In this document: piece after piece, positions 8,721 through 19,718 of the stretch
Position numbering within the stretch: the first letter of the stretch is position 1
How the letters are laid out: each line of letters opens with the position of its first letter
From: Branchiibius sp. NY16-3462-2
GTDB lineage: Bacteria; Actinomycetota; Actinomycetes; Actinomycetales; Dermatophilaceae
Length of the DNA stretch: 64,000 nucleotides
Assembly (NCBI RefSeq): GCF_001594145.1
Contig: NZ_LVCF01000043.1
Coordinates: forward strand, 62,001 to 126,000
Direction of reading: 5' to 3'
The notes under the pieces: model-generated
Database searches by the model: none
What the model saw: the letters and a program-made list of their open reading frames with translations, nothing else
Told to the model about the DNA's origin: nothing
Translations under genes and position numbers: made by a program

Positions 8721-9649
8721 CAACTGCCCTGGTTGAGGCGACCGCCCGGACCCCCTCGAGGGAGGGGGGCACCGGGCGGTCGGCCGGGTTGGCGGGCTGG
8801 TTCTTCGTCAGCCCGGCGGTGCTGCTGTTCCTGGTCTTCGTGCTCGGCCCGTTCATCGCCGCCATCGTGCTGAGTTTCTTCAGCTGGGACATGCTGACGC
8901 CGGCCACCTTCAACGGTTTCGGCAACTTCACCCAGATGTTCAGTGATCCGCTGCTGTACAAGGCACTGGCCAACACCTTCATCTTCGCGATCGCCTCGGT
9001 CGTCACCCACTTGATCGGCGGTCTGCTGCTCGCCCTGGGCGTGAACGCGCTGACCAGCCGGGTGGCGTCGTACTTCGTGCGCACGTCGTTGTTCTTCCCC
9101 TTCGTCATCTCCTGGGCAGCGGTGGCCCTGCTGTGGAAGTACGTACTGGATCCCACCTTCGGGATGGGCACCTACTACCTGAAGAAGATCGGGATCAACC
9201 CACCGGACTGGTTCACCGATCCGCACTGGGCGCTGCCCGCCATCATCGGCATCGACTGGTGGCACACCATCGGCTACACGTTCGTCATCCTGCTGGCGGG
9301 GTTGCAGACCGTCCCGGCCCAACTGATCGAGGCGGCGAAGATCGATGGCTGTAACGCCTGGCAGCGGCTGTGGCACGTGATCATCCCGATGATGTCACCG
9401 ACGATCTTCTTCGCCACGATCATCACCTTCATCGGCGCCTTCCAGATCTTCGACCCTGTGCAGATCATCACTCCGGACGGTGGCCCGGAGAACGCCACCA
9501 CCACGATCGTGATGTACCTGTACCAGAAGGGCTTCCAGGCTTTTGAGGTCGGCTACGCGTCCGCAGTTTCGATCCTGGTGTTCGCGGTGATGGCTGTCGT
9601 GACTGCCTTCCAGTTCTGGGCGAGCCGACGGTGGGTGGTGCAGTCGTGA
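8717..9649 (+). CDS. Sugar ABC transporter permease, MalF/UgpA type (importer B)
   Basis: A 310-residue permease with about six membrane segments and the ATPase-contact loop QLIEAAKIDGCNAWQRLW. Start is GTG 8717, overlapping the upstream stop (GTGA). A Pro/Arg/Gly-rich cytosolic N-terminus of about 25 residues precedes helix 1. Confidence 0.9.
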   Translation: MTTALVEATARTPSREGGTGRSAGLAGWFFVSPAVLLFLVFVLGPFIAAIVLSFFSWDMLTPATFNGFGNFTQMFSDPLLYKALANTFIFAIASVVTHLIGGLLLALGVNALTSRVASYFVRTSLFFPFVISWAAVALLWKYVLDPTFGMGTYYLKKIGINPPDWFTDPHWALPAIIGIDWWHTIGYTFVILLAGLQTVPAQLIEAAKIDGCNAWQRLWHVIIPMMSPTIFFATIITFIGAFQIFDPVQIITPDGGPENATTTIVMYLYQKGFQAFEVGYASAVSILVFAVMAVVTAFQFWASRRWVVQS

Positions 9650-10476
9650 CCAGAAATCGTCTCCACCTCGGCCGCGCGGCGCTGACCGTGGTGCTGGTGC
9701 TGCTCGGCATCCTGATGCTGGCTCCGCTGGTCTGGCTGATCAGCGAGAGTTTCACCCAGGAGTCCGCCGCCTTCGACCTGCCACCCAACTGGGTTCCACG
9801 CCCGTTCACCACGGAGAACTTCAGCGCGATCGGTGGGTTGATCCCGTTCTGGCGGATGGCTCTGAACAGCGTCATCGTCGCGGTCATCACCACGGTCGGA
9901 TCGATCATGGTCAGCCTGCTCGCGGCGTACGCCTTCTCCCGCTGTAGCTTCCGCGGCAAGGACAAGGTGTTCGGCCTCATGCTCGCTGCGCTCATGGTGC
10001 CGGCGCAGATGACGATCATCCCGGTGTTCATCCTGATGCGGCATCTGGGCCTGATCGATCACCTGGCCGCGCTGTGGCTGCCCGCACTGATCAACGTCTT
10101 CTCGATCTTCTTCTTCCGGCAGTACTTCAACTCCATCCCGCGGGAACTGGACGAGGCAGCCACCATGGACGGAGCCGGCCACTTCTGGATCCTGTTCCGG
10201 ATGCTGGTGCCGCTGTCGGGACCGGCAGTCGCCGCCATGGGCATCCTCACCTTCGAAGCGTCATGGAACAACTACTTCGGCCCACTGATCTTTCTCAGTT
10301 CGCCGGAAAACATGACGCTGCCTATCGGACTAGTGACTTTGCAGGCAGGACAGGGCGGTTCGAGCGTTGTGGTGTTCGCTGCGATCACCGCAGTCGTCGT
10401 ACCCGTCCTGATCGTCTTCCTGTTCGCCCAGCGGGCGTTCATTGCCAGCGTCGCCGCCGCGGGGATCCGCGGATGA
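9646..10476 (+). CDS. Sugar ABC transporter permease, MalG/UgpE type (importer B)
   Basis: A 276-residue permease whose EAA loop reads ELDEAATMDGAGHFWILF. I chose GTG 9646 because it overlaps the preceding stop in the same GTGA arrangement used throughout this operon; a GTG at 9631 would add five residues. It pairs with the previous permease. No ATPase gene is present. Confidence 0.9.
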   Translation: MTRNRLHLGRAALTVVLVLLGILMLAPLVWLISESFTQESAAFDLPPNWVPRPFTTENFSAIGGLIPFWRMALNSVIVAVITTVGSIMVSLLAAYAFSRCSFRGKDKVFGLMLAALMVPAQMTIIPVFILMRHLGLIDHLAALWLPALINVFSIFFFRQYFNSIPRELDEAATMDGAGHFWILFRMLVPLSGPAVAAMGILTFEASWNNYFGPLIFLSSPENMTLPIGLVTLQAGQGGSSVVVFAAITAVVVPVLIVFLFAQRAFIASVAAAGIRG

Positions 10477-11209
10477 GCGCCCACACCATCGATCCGGCCC
10501 AGCGGGACGCCACCCAGCGGTTGGTGATCCAGCGGACGATCCGCGGTATCTGGGCCGGACTACCGGCGCTGCTGGCTGGCAGTGTGGCTCTCACCCTGGC
10601 GGTCACCGCGGGTGTCGTGCTGGGCGGTGGCTTCACGCCATGGTCGCTGCTGCTCACCGCTCTGCTCGCCGGCCCACCCATCACCGGCCTGGCGCAGGTG
10701 TGCCACGACATCGTGATCGAGGACGACGCGACGATCCGTGGATGGGCCCGGGCCACCCGGCGTACCGCCCGCACCGGCATCGGCCTGCTGCTCGTGCCTG
10801 CGATCCCCGCCGCGCTGCTCATGGTCGCCGTCGTCGTGCACGAACGCACCGGCTCGGCGCTCTGGCTGGCCCCTATGGCGGCCAGCGCCAGTGCTACCGT
10901 CCTCGCGGTTTTCACCCTGCTGGCAGCCCTGCCTGCGACTGTCGCGCGGCCGGACCTGCGGGGCGTGGCGCTCTGGGCCACCGCCTTGCACCTGGTGGCC
11001 CGATGGCCGGTGCGCTTCGTCGCGCCGCTCACAGTGCTCGGCCTCGGCCTCTGGGCAGGACTGTCGATCACCGGCACGCTGCTTCCCCTGGTTCCCGGAC
11101 CGGTCCTCCTTCTGGCCGCCGCCGCGTTCTGGGCCAGCGCCGTCGAACTCGGCGCCACCGATCTGAAATCCCCGGAAGAGCACATCCTCGACGAAAGGAC
11201 CGCCTCGTC

Positions 11210-11213
<4 letters not shown>
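10473..11213 (+). CDS. Integral membrane protein, YesL/DUF624-like
   Basis: A 246-residue protein with about five to six hydrophobic segments and short loops, in the position where YesL (DUF624) proteins occur in sugar-uptake operons of Gram-positive bacteria. The match to DUF624 is by size, topology and context rather than by a clear motif. Start ATG 10473 overlaps the permease stop (ATGA). The function of this family is unknown; a role with the adjacent importer is inferred. Confidence 0.6.
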
Positions 11214-12312
<1,099 letters not shown>

Positions 12313-12316
<4 letters not shown>

Positions 12317-14790
12317 TCGACCTCGACACGGAGGCCATCGAGTGGCCGGTCGTCACCCGCTACTCCGGGCGGCGCCTGGAGCAGATCGCGATGCCTGTCG
12401 GCGGGATCGGGACCGGCTGCATCAGTCTGGGCGGGCGCGGCCAGCTGATCGACTGGGAGCTGTTCAATCGTCCGGCCAAGGGTTTCAACCCGTTGTCGTT
12501 CTTCGCAGTTCGTACCCAGGACGCAGACGGCCAGAGCATCACCCGGGTCCTGGAGGGCGCACTCACACCACGGGAACGCGACGGCCACCTCGGCAGCGCG
12601 GTGTCCGGCGCTGGTCTACCGCGTTTCAGCGACGCGGTCTTTGAAGCGGCCTATCCGTTCGGCCGGGTGCGACTTTCTGACCCCGAGCTACCGATCGCGG
12701 CGACGGTGTCAGCGTTCAACCCGCTGGTTCCGGGCGACTCCGACGCTAGTGGGCTTCCGCTGTTTGTGTTCCGGGTGCGCTTGTCCAACCTCAGCCAGCG
12801 ACCGGTCCATGCCGACGTGTGCGGCAACGTGCAACACATCATCGGCTGGCGCAAGTCGCCCTATGGCGAGGATCGCATCCCTGACGGCAACCGCTTCGAA
12901 CCCTTCTCGGGTGGTGGCTTTGACGGCCTGCGTGGGTACAGCACGACTGTGGATGAGACCGACGAGACCTGGGGCACCCTGGCTTTCGCCGTCCTCGGGG
13001 ATGAGGTGAGCACTCGGCGTACGACGTGGGCACGCCGGTCCTGGGGTGACTCCCTCCTGGACTTCTGGGACGACTTCGCGGCCGACGGTCAGGTGACCGA
13101 ACCCGAGCAGCCGGGAGCCACCGTACCCACCGGGTCCCTGGTCACCTCGGTTGACCTGGAACCGGGCGAGGCGCGCGAGGTCTCTTTCGTGATCGCCTGG
13201 CACACACCGAATCGCTACGGCTGGCAACATGATTGGGCGGGCCTGCCCCAGGGCAGCCATTCGACCGACTGGGTGGGTAACCACTACGCGCAGCGGTTCA
13301 CCGATGCGGGTGCGGTCGTGGAGTACTTTGCGCCGCGGTTGGCGGGACTGGAAGCGGCCACCGCAGGGTACGTGCGCAGTGTCGCCGACAGTGGACTACC
13401 GGTGGAGGTACAGGATGCGGTCCTGTCCAACGTGGCGGTCCTGAAATCACCGACCTGTTTCCGGATCGCCGGCGGCACCTTCCTGGCTTGGGAGGGCTGC
13501 AACCCGACGACGGGTAGCTGCCACGGCAGTTGTACGCACGTGTGGAACTACCAGTACGCCCTGGAACAGCTCTTCCCCGACCTGGCCTGGTCGATGCGAG
13601 ACGTCGAATTCCGTTGGAGTCTGGACGATCGCGGGATGATGAGTTTCCGCGCTGGCCTACCGTTGGCCACGCAGGGCAACCGATGGCGGGTAGGTGCGGC
13701 CGACGGGCAGATGGGTGCGCTCGTGCGGCTGCACCGCACGTGGTTGCTCTCCGGGGACCGCGATCGGCTGAAGGCCCTGTGGCCGCACGCGCGCAGGGCG
13801 ATGGAGTTCGCGTGGATCGAGCACGGCTGGGATGCCGACCAGGACGGGCTGATGGAGGGCTGCCAGCACAACACGATGGACGTGGAGTACTACGGACCCA
13901 ACGGGGTCGACCAGTCCTGGTATCTCGCAGCGCTCGTCGCGTGCGCGGACATGGCCACGGCCTGCGGCGACATCGATTTCGCCGCGCGATGCACGCAGTT
14001 GGCAGCGGCGGGAGCCAAGTCGACTGATGAATTGCTCTATGTCGCCGGCTATTACGAGCAGGACGTCCGGCCGGCGATGAGCGTGGACAACATCGCCGAG
14101 GGTCTACGGATCCGGTACGCCGGGGAGAATCCCGCGGTGGGGTCTGATGACCTGGAGCATCCAGACCTGCAGATCGGATCTGGCTGTACGACAGATCAAC
14201 TGGTCGGCCACAGCATGCTGGCGCTTAGTGGGCTCGGCACCGGGTTGGATCCGCAGCACGTCCGCCAGGCCCTGCGCACCGTTGTGGCACACAACCACCG
14301 CGACGGCTTCACAGACCAGCTGAACCACCTGCGGACGTTCGCGACGGCAGATGAGCGGGGATTGATCAACTGCTCGTTCCCCCGCGGTCAGCGTCCGCAG
14401 CGCCCCTTCCCCTATTGCTATGAGGTGTGGACCGGTCTGGAATATTCGGCAGCGGTCGGCCTGGCGATCGAGGGCGATGTCGATGCAGCGAGCACGATCG
14501 CGGGCGAGGTTCGTGACCGGTACAACGGAGAGCGCCGCAACCCGTTCAACGAGATCGAGTGCGGCAACCACTACGTGCGCTCGATGGCCTCCTTCGGACT
14601 GGCCCATGCATGGTCCGGTGCCGTCGTCCGGGGCGACGACCTGAGCGTGGCACCGCGCACCGGGCGGTGGCCGGTGATCGCGGGCAGCCGGATCGGAATC
14701 GTCGAGATCACCGCTGACGGACCGGGCTGGAAGGCGACCTACATCCCCGGACTCGGTTCGGGCTTCTCGAGTGTGGAGGTGCGTTCATGA
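12313..14790 (+). CDS. GH116-type (GBA2-like, DUF608) glycoside hydrolase
   Basis: An 825-residue cytoplasmic enzyme with the two parts of this family: an N-terminal beta-rich domain (about 15-330; PVGGIGTGCISLGGRG) and a C-terminal (alpha/alpha)6 domain. The latter shows GSCHGSCTHVWNYQYALEQL, EGCQHNTMDVEYYGPNG and ECGNHYVRSMAS. Family members hydrolyse beta-glucosides, beta-xylosides or related glycosides. The exact substrate is open. GTG 12313 overlaps the upstream stop. It probably completes breakdown of the saccharide imported by importer B. Confidence 0.85.
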
Positions 14791-16292
14791 CCACGACTGT
14801 GACACTCGGTGTCGACATCGGCACGTCGAGCACGAAGGGTGTGCTGGTCGACGCCACCGGTGCGCTGGTGGCCTCGAGTACTCGCGCCCATCAACCGCAG
14901 CGACCCCGACCCGGGCACGTCGAGATGGACGCCGACATCTGGTGGACCGAATTCGTCGACATCACAAGCGAACTGGTCTCGGGCAACCCGGACTGTGCCG
15001 TCGCGGCCGTCGGTGTCAGCGGGATGGGTCCGTGCGTCCTGTTGACCGACGAGGATGACCGGCCGTTGCGCCCAGCCATCCTCTACGGCGTCGATACCCG
15101 GGCCACCCGGCAGATCGACGAACTGACCCAGCGCTACGGGCAGGACACCATCCTGGCGCGGTGCGGGTCGGCCTTGACCACCCAGGCAGTCGGACCGAAA
15201 CTCGCGTGGGTGGCCCAGGAAGAGCCTGAGGTGTTTCAACGCGCCCGCCGCCTGTACATGCCGAGTTCGTGGTTGGTCCGACACCTCACCGGCGCCTACG
15301 TCCTCGACCAGCACTCCGCGAGTCAATGCACTCCGATGTACGACGCTGCCGGCGGCTCGTGGCTTCAGCCCTGGGCCGGCGATCTCGCCGGTGACATCGC
15401 CCTCCCGCCATTGCAGTGGACCGACGAGGTCGCCGGGTCGATCACCGCAGCGGCGGCGGCCGAAACCACTCTGCCTGAGGGTATTCCGGTCCTCACCGGC
15501 ACCATCGACGCGTGGGCCGAGCAGGTCAGCGTGGGCGCCGTCCGGCCGGGTGACCTGATGCTGATGTACGGCACCACCATGTTCTTGGTCCTGACGGTCG
15601 ATCAGCCGTTGCACGACGTCTCCTTGTGGGGCACCGCCGGTGTCTTCGCGGGCACGCACTGCCTCGCCGGCGGTATGGCGACCAGTGGAGCGATCACCGG
15701 GTGGCTCGCCGATCTGACCGGTGTCAATCACGCCACGCTCATGGCCGAAGCGCGTGAATCCGCCGCTGGCTCAGCTGGATTGCTGACGCTTCCCTACTTC
15801 GCCGGTGAACGGACACCGATCATGGACCCAGACGCGCGGGGGGTGATTGCCGGGCTCACCCTGGGGCACACCCGCGGCGATCTGTACCGATCCGCGCTGG
15901 AGGCAACGGCATTCGGGGTGCGGCACAACATCGAGGCCTTCGAGAATGCTGGTGGCCGGATCGAGCGCATCATCGCCGTGGGCGGGGGCGCCCAGCAAGC
16001 CGTCTGGCCCCAGATCGTCACGGACGTGACCGGCCGGGAACAGGTCGTTCCGTCGGTCACGATCGGCGCGGCGTACGGCGATGCGTACCTGGCCGCCCGC
16101 GCACTAGGGGATGCCGACATCGACGAGTGGAATCCCCCGGACGGGGTCTGCCAGCCCAACCCCGACTACCAGGCGACCTATGACCGGCTCTACCCGCTCT
16201 ACCGGGATCTCTATCTCGCGTCACGGGACGTAGTCCACGCCCTGACCCGGTTCCAGCACGACGCATCCGACGCATCACACCAGGAGGATTGA
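14787..16292 (+). CDS. FGGY-family carbohydrate kinase
   Basis: A 501-residue ATP-dependent sugar kinase. The first phosphate motif is seen in LGVDIGTSSTKGVLVD, and the second part carries the adenosine-binding motif region around GGGAQQAVWPQIVTDV. The closest recognisable relatives are ribulokinase/xylulokinase-like FGGY enzymes. With an isomerase of the fucose/arabinose type next door, a ketopentose such as ribulose is the likely substrate. Start ATG 14787 overlaps the GH116-type stop (ATGA). Confidence 0.88.
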   Translation: MTTTVTLGVDIGTSSTKGVLVDATGALVASSTRAHQPQRPRPGHVEMDADIWWTEFVDITSELVSGNPDCAVAAVGVSGMGPCVLLTDEDDRPLRPAILYGVDTRATRQIDELTQRYGQDTILARCGSALTTQAVGPKLAWVAQEEPEVFQRARRLYMPSSWLVRHLTGAYVLDQHSASQCTPMYDAAGGSWLQPWAGDLAGDIALPPLQWTDEVAGSITAAAAAETTLPEGIPVLTGTIDAWAEQVSVGAVRPGDLMLMYGTTMFLVLTVDQPLHDVSLWGTAGVFAGTHCLAGGMATSGAITGWLADLTGVNHATLMAEARESAAGSAGLLTLPYFAGERTPIMDPDARGVIAGLTLGHTRGDLYRSALEATAFGVRHNIEAFENAGGRIERIIAVGGGAQQAVWPQIVTDVTGREQVVPSVTIGAAYGDAYLAARALGDADIDEWNPPDGVCQPNPDYQATYDRLYPLYRDLYLASRDVVHALTRFQHDASDASHQED

Positions 16293-17926
16293 TGACTGCC
16301 TACGCTGTTCCCACCATCGACGAAGCACCCACCGCCGTGCAGGGCGCGGTCTACACCGTCGCCAGCGGAGACCTGCGACCCGCCGCTAACGAGACCTGTT
16401 GGCCGGTCCAGCAGAAACTCGAGGCCGACTTCAGCGCCGCCGTGGAATCACTGGGCTACAAGGTGATCCGAGGTCATCAGCCCGACCCGGTCAAAGGTCA
16501 CGGCTTCCTGGACAGCCAACGCGCCGGCATTGAGGCCTTCCGCAACATCCCGCGAGACGCCCCCCTCGTGGTGGTGGAGGCGGTCTGGGAGTACAGCCAC
16601 CACGTGCTGGCCGGGCTGCGCAGCCACCGCGGCCCGATCCTGGTTGTCGCGAACTGGGCGGGCGAGTTCCCCGGGTTGGTGGGTCTGCTCAACCTCGCCG
16701 GAAGCATGACCAAGGCGGGGATCGAATACTCCGTGCTGTGGAGCCCCGACTTCGCCGACCAGTGGAGTCGCGACCGTCTCCAGGAATGGCTGGACACCGG
16801 GCATATCGAGCACGACGCCAGCCACGTGCACGACCTCGGCGAGCTGCCGACGAGCGACGAGACCACGTTGGGCAAAGCGTTGGCGCAGCAGTTGAGGCAG
16901 CAGAAGGCGATCGCCGGCGTCTTCGACGAGGGCTGCATGGGTATGTACAACGCCATCTTCGACGACGAACTCATCAACGCCTTCGGTCTCTACAAGGAGC
17001 GCTTGTCCCAGAGCGCCCTGGTCTACGAAATGAGCCGGGTCTCCGATGACGAGGCGCAGGCGGTGTACAGCTGGCTGAAAGACCGAGGGATGGTCTTCCA
17101 TCTGGGGACCGACGAGAAGACCGAACTAACCGAAGCGCAACTGCTCAGTCAGTTCCGGATGTACATCGCCGCGCTGCGGATCGCCGATGACTTCGGGCTG
17201 GACGCGGTCGGCATCCAGTACCAGCAGGGGTTGAAGGACACCGTTCCGGCCAGCGACCTCGCCGAGGGTCTGCTGAACAACGTCGAACGCCCTCCGGTCC
17301 TCAGCCGGGACGGATCGCGTGAGCTGTACGCCGGCAAGGCGCTGCCCCACTTCAATGAGGTGGACTGGGGCGTCGCGGTTGACTCGCTGGCCACCAACCG
17401 GATCTGGACGGCGATGGGTCTGGACCCGGCCACGACGCTGCACGACATCCGCTGGGGCGAGGAGTACGACGGGCAGTTCGTCTGGGTGTGGGAGATCTCC
17501 GGAGCGGTGCCGGCATCGCACAACGGCGGGTACGACAAGTCGTGGAGTATGCGCCAGCCCCCCATGTTCTTCCCGCTCGGCGGGGGCACCCTGAGCGGTG
17601 TCTCCAAGCCCGGATCAGTCGTGTGGTCAAGGGTTTTCATCATGGACGGGGTGCTTCATGCGGATCTCGGAAGAGCGACTTCGGTGACACTGCCGGAGGA
17701 GGAGACCCAGCGACGGCTCGCCGCAACCAACCCGCAGTGGCCGATCATGCACGCCGTGCTGCACGGCGTCAGCCGCGATCAGTTCATGGCCCGCCATCGC
17801 GCCAATCACCTCAACGTCGCCTACGCACCCGATGAGGAGACGGCGGACAAGGCGCTGGCAGCGAAGGCGGCCATGTTCGACTCCCTCGGCATCAATGTGC
17901 ACCTATGCGGGGTTGAGTCGCCGTGA
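16292..17926 (+). CDS. L-fucose/D-arabinose isomerase-like protein
   Basis: A 544-residue protein related to the L-fucose isomerase family, whose members commonly also convert D-arabinose to D-ribulose. A diagnostic stretch is VFDEGCMGMYNAIFDDE in the middle, which would hold metal-ligand acids. ATG 16292 follows AGGAGG (16282-16287) and overlaps the kinase stop by one base (TGATG). The slightly earlier TTG 16289 is unlikely. It ends the operon. Aldose-ketose isomerisation feeding the FGGY kinase is inferred. The exact sugar is not shown by sequence. Confidence 0.78.
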   Translation: MTAYAVPTIDEAPTAVQGAVYTVASGDLRPAANETCWPVQQKLEADFSAAVESLGYKVIRGHQPDPVKGHGFLDSQRAGIEAFRNIPRDAPLVVVEAVWEYSHHVLAGLRSHRGPILVVANWAGEFPGLVGLLNLAGSMTKAGIEYSVLWSPDFADQWSRDRLQEWLDTGHIEHDASHVHDLGELPTSDETTLGKALAQQLRQQKAIAGVFDEGCMGMYNAIFDDELINAFGLYKERLSQSALVYEMSRVSDDEAQAVYSWLKDRGMVFHLGTDEKTELTEAQLLSQFRMYIAALRIADDFGLDAVGIQYQQGLKDTVPASDLAEGLLNNVERPPVLSRDGSRELYAGKALPHFNEVDWGVAVDSLATNRIWTAMGLDPATTLHDIRWGEEYDGQFVWVWEISGAVPASHNGGYDKSWSMRQPPMFFPLGGGTLSGVSKPGSVVWSRVFIMDGVLHADLGRATSVTLPEEETQRRLAATNPQWPIMHAVLHGVSRDQFMARHRANHLNVAYAPDEETADKALAAKAAMFDSLGINVHLCGVESP

Positions 17927-17946
17927 CCCAGTGGCCCGCCGCCGGT

Positions 17947-18744
17947 TCAGCCGGCGGTGGGTCGTTGCGGCCAGGGCCAGGGCTTACACCCCTGAAGTCC
18001 CATGGACTGCTGCTGCATCACCGGGGCGTAGTCGCCGGCCTTGGCGCAGTGCTGGTGCTGATGCCCGAGGATGTGACCGACCTCGTGGTTGACCATGTAC
18101 GCCCGGTAGGTCGCCAGGTCCGTCCCGAAGTAGGGCACGCCGAGCATCCACCGCTCGTAGTTCAGCGTCGCCCGCCCGTTGTTGCCGCAGGACCACTCAC
18201 CGTGGGTATCCAGCGGTGCGCAGAGTTTGTTGACCGTGTCGGGGCTGGCCAGGGTGATGGCCAGGATGGGCTTCTGGCCCCTCGCCAGTTCGGCCGCGCT
18301 CAGTTGGACGAAGCGAACGTGGTCCACGCTCTGCCAACCCCGGGCATTGAGCAGGTCGGCTCCCACGGTCTTGGCGATGGAGGCGTTATCCGCACCCAGG
18401 CCGTTCTCGATCTGCAGGATGTAGGTGATCTCGCGGCCGGTCTTGGCGGTGGTGGTCTGAGGGACTCGCACCGTGGTGAACGTGCCTGTGCCCCTTGTGG
18501 GTACGACGATCGGCGTCGTACTGGGGGCAGCGGCGGGTCCTGTGGTGGTCGGCGCGGTGGACGACGTGACTGAGGGGTTCGGGCGGGCAGTCGGCTCGGC
18601 CCGACCCGACTCGTGCAGAAATCCGATGAGCGCACTGAGTCCCACCACACCGACTACTGCTGCGGTAGCGACGATCCCGCGTCGGCGCACCACTTGTTGA
18701 TGCGCGCGTTCGTCTGGGTCACGCGGTGGCACGGGCTCACTCAT
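17947..18744 (-). CDS. DUF3152 membrane-anchored protein with HEXXH-like motif
   Basis: A 265-residue actinobacterial DUF3152 protein. It has a basic cytosolic N-terminus, a membrane segment at about 22-42, a Pro/Thr/Ser-rich linker to about 85 and an external domain. The motif VNHEVGHILGHQHQHC near the C-terminus resembles a metzincin-type zinc site (HEXXHXXGXXH), so metallopeptidase activity is possible but unproven. Its ATG overlaps the xerC stop (ATGA), so it is coupled to xerC. It ends 20 nt from the convergent isomerase gene. Confidence 0.82.
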   Translation of the reverse strand: MSEPVPPRDPDERAHQQVVRRRGIVATAAVVGVVGLSALIGFLHESGRAEPTARPNPSVTSSTAPTTTGPAAAPSTTPIVVPTRGTGTFTTVRVPQTTTAKTGREITYILQIENGLGADNASIAKTVGADLLNARGWQSVDHVRFVQLSAAELARGQKPILAITLASPDTVNKLCAPLDTHGEWSCGNNGRATLNYERWMLGVPYFGTDLATYRAYMVNHEVGHILGHQHQHCAKAGDYAPVMQQQSMGLQGCKPWPWPQRPTAG

Positions 18745-19664
18745 GCGCGGGGATGCGCCTTTGCGAACGAGGATCGCAGGCGTTCGACGGACACGTGCGT
18801 GTAGATCTGGGTCGTCGACAAGCTCGCGTGGCCGAGCAGTTCCTGCACCGTGCGTAGGTCGGCGCCGCCTTCCAGCAGGTGGGTGGCCGCTGAATGCCGC
18901 AGCCCGTGCGGCCCCAGGTGCGGCGCGTCGGGCACCTCCTGCAGCAGTGCCGTCAGCACCCGACGGACGGTGCGCGGATCGATGCGACCGCCGCGAGCGC
19001 CGAGGAACAGCGCCGGTGGGCTCGTCGGTGCGACGACGCTGGGCCGGCCCCGGGTCAACCAGTGGTCGATCGCCTCAGCCGCGGGCACGCCGTACGGGAC
19101 GACGCGCTGTTTGTTGCCCTTGCCGGTGACGCGGACGACGCGCGCGTCGCGGTCGAGGTCATCGACGTCGAGGCCGCACAACTCGCCCACCCGGATCCCG
19201 CTGGCGTACAGCAGTTCCAGCATGGCCCGGTCCCGCAGGTGGGTGGGGACGGCATCGTCGGCGGCGACTGCGGCCACGTCGAGCAGTCGATCGGCCTCGG
19301 CCTGCCGCAGGACCCCGGGCAACGTGCGGTGTCGCCTCGGTGAAATCAACCGCACAGCGGGATCGCCCGGCAACCGCTGGGTACGGGCCGCCCACCCGAA
19401 GAAGGCCCGCGCTGACGCGGCCCGACGGCTCACGGTGGAACGCGCTCCGCCGGCCGCGTCGATGCTGGCCAGCCAGGTGCGCAGATCCGCCAGACCGACC
19501 TCGGACCATTGGTCGAGACCAGCGGACAGCAGATGCGACTCCAGGTGTCGCAGATCGGTGAGGTAGGCACGAATGGTGTGTTCGGAGCGACCGCGCTCCA
19601 GACGCAGATACCGCTCGAACTCCCCCAGCAGTGCTGCGGGCTGCAGTCCGGTCGGCGGTGTCAC
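18741..19664 (-). CDS. xerC: Tyrosine recombinase XerC
   Basis: A 307-residue site-specific recombinase that resolves chromosome dimers with XerD. The SAM-like N-domain occupies about 8-95. The catalytic domain shows SGIRVGEL, HGLRHSAATHLLEGG, LLGHASLSTTQIYTH with the expected Arg, His-x-x-Arg, His and Tyr residues. The start is GTG 19664, with TAGCCT 6 nt upstream, which suggests a leaderless mRNA. In actinobacteria xerC lies beside dprA and comM. Here an aminotransferase and a nuclease gene lie between xerC and dprA. Confidence 0.93.
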   Translation of the reverse strand: MTPPTGLQPAALLGEFERYLRLERGRSEHTIRAYLTDLRHLESHLLSAGLDQWSEVGLADLRTWLASIDAAGGARSTVSRRAASARAFFGWAARTQRLPGDPAVRLISPRRHRTLPGVLRQAEADRLLDVAAVAADDAVPTHLRDRAMLELLYASGIRVGELCGLDVDDLDRDARVVRVTGKGNKQRVVPYGVPAAEAIDHWLTRGRPSVVAPTSPPALFLGARGGRIDPRTVRRVLTALLQEVPDAPHLGPHGLRHSAATHLLEGGADLRTVQELLGHASLSTTQIYTHVSVERLRSSFAKAHPRA

Positions 19665-19718
19665 CCTTGAAGGCTACAAACCGTGCCGGTGCTGGTCAGC
19701 AGGGACGCGCCAAGCTGC

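Noticed and set aside
7377..8723. Minus-strand frame of 448 codons
   Set aside because: It mirrors the importer B lipoprotein gene exactly and has no start signal or family pattern.
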